This document shows positions 56,800 through 64,000 of a DNA stretch of 64,000 nt, piece by piece. Made by a program: the position numbers and the translations under genes. The stretch comes from Cryptomeria japonica. Taxonomy: Eukaryota > Streptophyta > Pinopsida > Cupressales > Cupressaceae. Each line of letters begins with the position of its first letter. Within the stretch, counting starts at the first letter, position 1. The notes below the pieces were generated by a model, which was not told the DNA's origin, searched no databases, and was given only the letters and a program-made list of their open reading frames with translations. The DNA lies in NCBI RefSeq assembly GCF_030272615.1, contig NC_081413.1, positions 602,396,709 to 602,460,708 of the forward strand. The letters are read 5' to 3'.

Positions 56800-58450
56800 C
56801 GATGAGATCGAGCAAGTACACCTCGAATTGCACCCCTATGTGTCAGTTTATGCATTTTTTAGCATTTTTAATTTTATTGCACAGGCATCCATGGGGTGCG
56901 TCAGGGTTTGGGCATCATGCATTCATCCTAGACACACATTTTCATCAAGAGATTGCATTGTGGTCCACCCTGGATGCTAGCTTCCATAAGATGTGTTGAC
57001 GTCTTAAGGATGTGCTAGCGTCTAACTCGGATTGCTGATGGAGACTGGTGAATAATTTTATCTTTGTGCAGATGTTGTCTGATATGCAGGAGCATACATC
57101 ACATCATCTGCTTTAGTCATTGTGGGACTAAGTGGAGGAGCTATCGGTAGTAGACAAATGAATCCTCAGGAGAGTAGGACTATAGTGGATGTTTTTTCTT
57201 CTAGAGTTCTATTTTCATGCCCCGATGCTGCAAGCCCTCATGGAAAGGTGGGATGCAGATACGATGTCATTCCATCTTCCCACAAGGGAGATGACTATGA
57301 CTCTGATCGACATTTATCACGTCCTCTAACTACCCATCTAAGGGGAGAGAGTATTATCTGCCATTTTATTGGTAGCAGAGCTAAGCAGGCAGTAGGAGTG
57401 GGCCCTCGATCGAAGGGTCGATGCGAATGGACATGTATATTTGTGAGTACTTAGCTAGGGCCGAGTTACGATTCCCCTAGTACAGTGCATCATGATAGCG
57501 ACTGTAGAATGATGGGTACTCACAAATAGTTGTGGATCAGAGTTGACTGTCGAGGTCATGCCCTTGATTTGGGACATGGAGGAGCACAAGACAATGTACG
57601 CGTGGGGGAAGAGCATGCTCGCCCATCTCTACTATGATCTCTCCTGATATGTGCACCATGAGTATTAGAGCCTCACAACATGCACTCCGCTACAAGTGTG
57701 GACCTTTATCATATCATGTGCAAGTGACTAGCTAGATTCCTAGTGCCGGTATTGTTAGATATGTTGATGGCATATGGTTGTCCGTTATAGTGTGGTGAGT
57801 GGTGGATCAGGGACCTTATGTACTGGAGAGTCATCTTACATTAGCTCAGGATTGGGGATGTCATCTGCAACCATTCCAAGATATGGAGTCTAGACCATAG
57901 ACCGCATGTATCTCCCATGGATTCAACGATACTAATTCCTACTTGGGCTCTCAGACCACATCATCATGCCATACTACTGATGATAGTGCATGCAGAAATT
58001 CGGGCAGGTACAAACCATCCCACCCATCACACCTACCTATGTACATTCGGCTAGGAGCACGGTATGACCCCAAGACATGCCTCGCCCCACCCTTGGATAT
58101 GTTCAAGATATCTCTGAGGGCAGTGATGATGATGATATCGCTCTACAACTGGACATTGACGATGTCGAAGTCACCCCGAACTTTATGGGCTAGTGGGGTA
58201 GGGTACGGCCTGCTCTAATTTTTCAACCAGGTGCAACAAATGGAGATGTGAGAGATATAGGAGGGGATAGTGACAATCATCCCTCCTCGAGCGATGAGGT
58301 CGAGAGGCTGGCATAGAGACAATGGGTGGGGAGCCTAATCTCAAAGAGACAAGTGCCTGCATTGAGGGAGAACTCACCATCACCTATTGCACCACCATCT
58401 ACACCACCAACGTGACCATCATATACTAGCAATCATCATGGAGGGATCCT
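56800..58450 (+). pseudogene. Plant-mobile-domain-like ORF, antisense to the gypsy element
   Basis: Plus-strand fragments in shifting frames, longest 57122-57454 and 57943-58218. The best hallmark, about 57590-57720, reads TMYAWGKSMLAHLYYDLS and then TPLQVW, following the mobile-domain pattern WGxAxLAxLYxxL...LLQxWxW found in MAIN-like proteins and in some gypsy and Mutator elements. A Pro/His-rich region with a MAIN-like flavour follows. It lies between integrase and the 3' LTR on the strand opposite to pol. Many stops; function in the element is unknown. Confidence 0.45.
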
Positions 58451-58859
58451 CAAGCAAGGTACCTCCGCGAGACCTAGACTAACAGAGGGGTGATCCCGGT
58501 ATATATTATAATTTCAGTTTGTGTATTTCAGTCTTTCTTATACATTCTTTCACACACACACACATATATTCATAGAGATTTTAATAACATGGATACTAAT
58601 AGAGAATTTTTTTGTGTTGGTAGAGGGCATTGTCAAGTGGGTGAGCGTCATCCATTAGGCACTCGCAGAGATTGTCCCTGTTGTGTAGATCTTAGGCCTA
58701 GTGTTGGATTCCTATCGGTCCCTCCAAACAGTAGGGAGACATGCTCATTTGTTCGATCCTATAGAAAGGTTGTAGACAACATATGAGAAGGGCCAGGTGG
58801 AGCTGGTGTAGGGAGAGGTATAGGTGGCCATGGTGACAAGGTAGAGAGATCAAGCTTTG

Positions 58860-59800
58860 CTGGAGGTTTTCTCTATCCAAAGCCTCTCTCTTGTGTCATG
58901 AGCTTCTCTCATACCGAATCCTAACTCTAATCTCTATGCATAATATCAACATAGGTGTGTGGGATTGATAGGCTCTTTGAGAGGTGTACCATCCATATTG
59001 GATAAACCATAGGCACCCAAACCATAAATCGAGGTGACAATGTATGGACCCAGCTGATTCGGGCTAAATTTCCTGCATTGATCAGGCGGTGCATTGGCAT
59101 TTCTCTAATTCTTACAAAGAACCAGGTCACCGATCTTGAAGGCCCGAGGTAGCACACTCTAGTTATATTTCTTAGATAAAGACTTTTGATAAGCTTGAAG
59201 ATGTTGGAGGGCCTTTAAACGGTACTCATCTAACAACTCAAGTTGATTGAGATGAAGACTAAGATAAGAATCATCATCAACAACTCCTTTCAAGGAGACG
59301 CGTAATGATGGAATCTCCAAGTCAAGGGGCATGATAGCATCGACCCCATACATGAGTTTGTAAGGTGTTGTCCCAGTAGCCATACGAATACTCATGTGAT
59401 AGGCCCATAATGCATATAGTAACTGAATATGTGAGTCTTTGTCATGTTTGGTAATGGTATTACGTAAGATCTACTCAATAGTCTTGTTAGATGCTTTCGC
59501 TTGACCTTTAGATTAAGGATAATAAGGTGTAGAGAAGCGATGATAGATGTGAAACTTCTCAAGGAATTTCTTAACCTCTTTATTCTTAAATGACATACCA
59601 TTACAAAAACAAGGGTAGCAGGTAAGCCAAAATGAGAAATGATGTTATACATGATGAAGCCACAAATCATGTCAGTGATGGTGGATCTCAATGGTATAGC
59701 CTCAACCCACTTTCTGAAATAATTTATAGCAATAATAATAAAGATATGATCCTTAAATAAAGAGGGAGATATCTTGCCAATGATATCCAAACCACATGTC
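58860..59800 (-). pseudogene. Tat gypsy integrase
   Basis: Core at 59790-59392 (MDIIGKISPSLFKDHIFIII, YFRKWVEAIPL), with the usual position of the second Asp in a broken stretch, then TGTTPYKLMYGVDAIMPLDL at 59395-59159. The C-terminal part at about 59120-58930 reads LGPYIV and GAYGLSNMDG in a shifted frame, followed by the PIN..H end. Several stops. Confidence 0.8.
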
Positions 59801-60099
59801 TGAAAAGGCCATGGAGAAGCTTGAGTTTGGAGCTCCTGTGTGGGGGCTTGAATCTAGTTACCATGTTGTTAACATTGGGAATACTTCTTGGTAAAGGAAA
59901 AGGAATCTTGTTCCATTGTTTTCCAATAATACCCCATGTGATTCAGTTTGTGGATCAAAGATTTTCCCCCAAAGTTCCCACCTCCAGAGCTTCAATGGGC
60001 CTCCTAGAGAGCAAGGCGTATCTCAAATTTTTTCTAGCAATGCAAAATAAGGCTACTATATGATCTTTGATAAAGAACATTAGATAAAAGAATATAGCG

Positions 60100-61050
60100 A
60101 GCAGCCAGCTTTTGAATTCACACATGCAAGCTCTTACTGGAATCATTGGGAAAGCTTCTGGTTTTGAGGTAACTATAGATGTGTGCAAACCATTCTTCAG
60201 AATTGAGATGAGCGCACATGAAACTATCAAATTGGTTTGGATCAGTCACAGTCGGAGAGTGGAGGACTTGTACCACAAAATGATAGTCATCTTGACCAAA
60301 GTCTAGGCCTACAAGGGAAGCAGTGCTTGCCATTGCATCTACATGATGGTTTTCTCTCCATGAAATACTGTCGATAATATAAGTAGTGAAATATTTCAGT
60401 ATGGTTGTGACCAAATCCTTATACAGATAATTTTAGCTTCTTAACATGGTAAGCACCTGTAACCTGATTTACGATAAGATTAGAGTTCCCATGGATGTGG
60501 ATGTTTTTCATAGCCATGGAAATCGTGACACATAACCCGATAGTCAGGTCTTTGTACTCAATGATGTTGTTAGTGCAATAAAATTCTAAATGGAATGAGA
60601 GAGACTGGTTTTCCTTTAGGTGAGACCAAGATCACACCTGCTCCTAAACTAGTCTAACATCTTGATCCATCAAAATACATGTCCCATATAGATTCATGAT
60701 CAATGACTAATACATCTTCATCAGGAAAAAGGTCTAAGGTAGGAAAAGATTTTTCAAATGGAGCCTCAGCCAACTGATCAGCAATGACCTGCCCTTTGAT
60801 TGACTTTTGAGTTATGAACTTCAGGTTAAAATCAGTTAGCAACATCACCCAATTAGCCAACCTTCTTGAAAGATCAAACTTTGAAAAGAGATGCTTAAGG
60901 ATATCATTCTTAGATATAACTCATGTTTCTGCATTAAGGATGTAATGTCTAAACTTCTATTGTGCAAAGGCAAGAGCTAGACATTGCTTTTCCACAATAA
61001 AATATCGAGTCTCATATTCTATCAAAATATGACTAATATAGTAGACTGCT
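60100..61050 (-). pseudogene. Tat gypsy RNase H and second (archaeal-type) RNase H
   Basis: The linker ANWVMLLTDFNLKFITQKSI and GQVIADQLAEAP (60860-60760) marks the end of the first RNase H in Tat elements. The second RNase H follows: MYFDGSRC, then LGAGVILVSPK, CTNNIIEYKDLTIGLCV and HGNSNLIVNQV in nearby frames (60680-60440). The catalytic Asp of GDS is Asn here (GNS). WRENHHVDAMASTAS at about 60350 matches the usual ExNxxADxLA end. Confidence 0.75.
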
Positions 61051-61055
61051 CTTTC

Positions 61056-61775
61056 TCAGCCTTCGTCATCACGTTGGGATAACAAAGTTGTTAGAGCATG
61101 GGATGACGCAAAAATGTAAAGAAAGAAACATGCATTAGATATAGCCGATATTAGAATTGGAGGATTAGCCAAATAATTCCTAATAGAATTGAAAGCTTCT
61201 TGGAATTCCTCATTCCATTTGAAATGAATGTCTTTCTTCATCAATCGTGTGAAAGGAAGGGTACAATTAGCCAATTGCACTACAAACCTGTGAACGGCTT
61301 GAATATTCCCTTGCAAAATATGAAGTTGAGAGATGTTTCTAGGTGGAGGCATGTTCACAATTACATCGATTTTATTAGTGTCTATCTCAATTCCACGACA
61401 AGAGACAATGAATCCCAAAAGTTTCCCGGCGTCCACACCAAAAACACATTTAAGGGGATTCAGTCTCATCTTGTATAATCGAAGCCATTCAAAGACCAAC
61501 TAAAGATTTTTAATGTGCATTTGTTGAGTGATAGACTTTACCAAGATATCATCGATATAATCTTCTAGGATCTTATACATGAAATCATGGAATATCAAGG
61601 TCATAGCTTGTTGATCCTACATTTTTCAACCCAAATGGCATAACAACATAGCAAAAGGTTCCCCAAGGAGTTGTGAAGAAATTTTTATATTGATCTTTTG
61701 GATTAATACGAATATGGTTGTACCCGAAGAAACCGTCCATGAAAGAGAGCAAAGCAAAGAATTTGGTTTTATACT
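61056..61775 (-). pseudogene. Tat gypsy reverse transcriptase, partial
   Basis: Begins in the palm: FMDGFFGYNHIRINPKDQYK, then TTPWGTFCYVVMPFGLKN (about 61740-61630). After a worn YxDD region it continues LNPLKCVFGVDAGKLLGFIV, DVIVNMPPPRNISQL and MKKDIHFKWNEEFQEAF (61499-61056). Confidence 0.85.
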
Positions 61776-62086
61776 TATCTTTGTCTCATTGAAGTTGATG
61801 GAGGAATTATAGATGAGGAATCTGGAGAAGATGCAAATGAGGACATTGTCTTTGTTTCTATTAAAGAGGAGACATCAGATCATAAGGCATTAGCCTCTCG
61901 CATGGATAGTTCTAATGATTGGATTATAGACAGCGGTCGTTCACACCACATGACTGGTGACCGGAGTAAGTTTCTTACCTTAAAGGAATTTGATGGAGGT
62001 GTTGTAAGATTTGTGAATGACTCACCCTGCATGGTAAAAGGAAAGGGAACCATCTCTCTTAATGGAAAGAGAAGTGCAGATGATGT
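61776..62086 (+). pseudogene. Copia fragment (gag-protease junction of element D family)
   Basis: About 310 bp nearly identical to 52252-52562. It encodes DWIIDSGRSHHMTGDRSKF with an intact DSG triad, unlike element D, then GGVVRFVNDSPCMVKGKG. Bounded on the left by gypsy RT and on the right by a gypsy-type LTR. Confidence 0.85.
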
Positions 62087-63673
62087 TGTAGGCACCTAAA
62101 AATGTCTCATTGATCATGTACTAATTATTCCTTTAATTGATTAAATAATTAATTAATTTAATTAAGTCATTTAATCATATTTTCTAATTTCATATTTTCT
62201 CATCATCTTACTAATTATTCTATTTCATTTTTTATTTTTTATGATCAGTAATTGGCCGAAGCCTGAATAGCTTTTGACTGGAGCTATGAACCAGTGGGGA
62301 CACAGTAGGGGGCCCCATCCCCATTACATATCTTTGAATTATTATTATTATTATTATTATTATTATTGTTATTATTATGTTTGATTAGATTGACCCCAAG
62401 ACCTTCCCCATCCTATGAAAGGCCAAGAGTCATAGCTTAGAATTCCACTTCAGATGTCCCTATTAGGAATTGAACTTGGGTCTCTACATTGAGAACCCAA
62501 TGTTTTAACCAGTTAAGCTCAACCCCTTGGACACTAATTATTCTATTTCTTATTCTTTCATCATTTAATCATTTAAATCATTTTTTAATGTTAATTAAAT
62601 ATTTATTATTTAATTAATTGTGGTTAATTCCCCAATTTAAATAATCTTTATTATTTAAATAAATTAATTCTCAATTTCTATCTCAATCCTATCATCATCT
62701 AATCATTCAACTCTTTTCTAAATATTAATTAAATATTAATTATTTAATTAATTATGATTTTATCCTTTAAATTAAATAATCTTTATTATTTAATTAAAGT
62801 CCATTTCTAGCTAAATTAAATAGTTTCTTTAAATTATTTAATTAACTAATTAATTCTTCAATTCCAAATCCCTAAATTTTAATTTCATTTAATTTCTTAT
62901 TTCTCCTAATTTCTTCCAAATTCAATTACATGTGCATGATTTCAAAAACCAAATTGAAAATCAAAGTCAAGTTCTAAATATATTCAAATGCTAAGTTGAA
63001 TTAAAATAAATTCAAATATTTGATTAAATACCATGCAAAGATTAAATTAAAAATCTAAATCTAAATGCAAGCACATGCTAAATTAATTGATTAAATGAAT
63101 AAATTAATTAAATTATTTATCTCTCCAATCTCTATTTCTATCTTTCAGTTAGCTTTTTCTAAATTAAGCTTTCTTTTTCATCCTCTTTATTTCCTCCAAT
63201 CATTATTTCTCTTCCTTTAGTCGGTTTTTTCTCAATCAGTTGACTCAATTAATCTATTCAATCTATTGAGTTTCACTGCTACAGTCAGCAGTTCAACTAT
63301 CAATTTTCATTTGAGCTCACCTGAGTTCCACCTCTTGATCAATCTGTTTCACCTCTCAATCAATCCTCTCCAAAAATCTATAAATTGAGCATTCAATCTC
63401 CATTTTCAACAATCACGAACTTTGAATATTTGTGTCACTTGGAGGTTACCAGCGCAATATCTGAGAGCCATCATACCACAGAGAAGAGAAGAGAAATGGA
63501 ATCTATACGCAATCTTGGAATAGGGAGCTTTTATTGAATTATTATAATTCCTATTTTGCTTGATTGTGTTATTTCATTGTTAGTTTGTTAGAATTCTTTG
63601 ATTAGATAGGGATTCATGATTTCCCTTTGATTCTAATTGATTATTTTGAATAAGATAAATTTTACATACGACA
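62087..63673 (+). repeat. 5' LTR of a second gypsy-type element (plus strand), with SINE insert
   Basis: Starts TGTAGGCACCTAAAAATG, ends TACGACA, 1587 bp including the SINE. The sequence is very AT-rich with TTAATTAA-type repeats. A TATA-like box (CTATAAATTGAGC) is at about 63379. The element's second LTR is outside the window. Confidence 0.65.
62227..62532 (-). mobile_element. tRNA-derived SINE with 17-bp target duplication
   Basis: 306 bp flanked by perfect copies of ACTAATTATTCTATTTC (62210-62226 and 62533-62549). Reading minus, the head GTCCAAGGGGTTGAGC is followed by a tRNA A-box-like GAGCTTAACTGG and, about 35 bp on, a B-box-like AGTTCAATTCC. The body contains an (AAT)n run (plus strand ATT, 62339-62378), and the 3' end is A-rich (ATAAAAAATAAAAAAT). 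Confidence 0.85.
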
Positions 63674-63695
63674 TTTTGGTGAACCTGATGTGAAT
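63674..63695 (+). promoter_or_regulatory. Probable primer-binding site
   Basis: TTTTGGTGAACCTGATGTG directly after the LTR end. This resembles primer sites of plant gypsy elements (TTTGGTGAACCCGACGTG type); the tRNA was not identified. Confidence 0.5.
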
Positions 63696-64000
63696 CAACA
63701 ACTAATTAACTTTCTTTATTTTCTGTGTGATTTTTGCAGATTGTACGGATTTTTCAATTTTTTGTAGGTTGCACGAATTACAAGAAAATATTTTCTATCA
63801 TGCAATCATGCTTACATCGTCATGCAATCGCATAGACAGGGCTACGCATTGGACCCCTCGGGGTCACGCATTCGCTTTGACAGGGTCACGCATTCGTAGG
63901 GAGAATTGTTATGTAATTTTTTCTTTTGTCTGCTATTTCATCTTTCTAATTCTATCTAAAATTGGGTTAATCTGGGATCAAATTGCTTCTATTTCATAAT
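63696..64000 (+). other. Leader of the second gypsy-type element
   Basis: Non-coding sequence up to the window edge, with a short repeat GGGTCACGCATTCG (63861 and 63885). No gag start seen yet. Confidence 0.5.

Larger units (their letters stand above)
55700..61775 (-). mobile_element. Tat-type Ty3/gypsy element, 5' part missing
   Basis: Minus-strand order RT, RNase H, second RNase H, integrase, long 3' region, purine tract, 3' LTR; integrase after RNase H defines gypsy, and the second RNase H defines the Tat group. Gag, protease, the start of RT and the 5' LTR are missing at 61775, where a copia fragment begins. Confidence 0.85.

Overview
The window is transposon-dominated nuclear DNA of a large-genome plant. 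It is AT-rich, and almost every recognisable coding stretch is a plant retroelement: Ty1/copia (a SIRE/Maximus-like group with long LTRs, plus two ordinary copia elements), Tat-type Ty3/gypsy, an L1-type LINE, a tRNA-derived SINE and a non-autonomous LTR element. A gymnosperm is plausible from the density and nesting, but the sequence does not prove it. I see no intact host gene.

The one host gene is a minus-strand receptor kinase of the malectin-like/LRR type (plant LRR-I class), now a pseudogene, whose exons are spread over 46582-27263. I could place a signal-peptide exon (46582-46495), malectin exon 2 (45879-45654 continuing at 40548-40237), malectin exon 3 (up to 31359, ending 30916), the LRR exons (30591-29258), a transmembrane exon (29161-28965) and six kinase exons (28803-27263), nearly all with GT/AG borders and compatible phases. 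A copia element (Copia-3, 40554-45653, target duplication CGGAT) sits in exon 2. A non-autonomous LTR element (37134-39939, target duplication AAGAG) sits in intron 2. A second copia element (Copia-2, 31360-36896) sits in exon 3. The gene also has a stop codon in its first LRR exon and single-base losses in LRR and kinase exons. A diverged duplicate of exons 1-2 with an internal deletion lies at about 5370-6306.

Left part: 1-2685 is the 3' end of a plus-strand SIRE-like element carrying an extra coiled-coil ORF and a 3' LTR. 2686-7175 is non-coding sequence with a 211-bp tandem duplication and the receptor exon duplicate. 7176-8800 looks like LINE debris. 8780-9880 is an LTR plus the 3' end of a minus-strand element. 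9880-15634 is a minus-strand SIRE-like element with 5' LTR, gag zinc knuckles and the same extra ORF but no recognisable pol. 15635-26540 is a minus-strand L1 LINE interrupted in ORF1 by Copia-A (18851-26045, target duplication CATAC).

Right part: 47684-49860 is the LTR and start of SIRE-like element C. Element D (49861-54702) is inserted in its gag. D is broken off in reverse transcriptase and fused head-to-head to the 5' end of a Copia-A-family copy (54703 to about 55700). About 55700-61775 is a minus-strand Tat gypsy element (3' LTR, an antisense plant-mobile-domain-like ORF, integrase, double RNase H, RT). 61776-62086 is a second copy of a short piece of element D's gag-protease region. 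62087-63673 is a plus-strand gypsy-type 5' LTR that carries a SINE with a 17-bp target duplication, followed by the primer-binding site and leader up to the window end.
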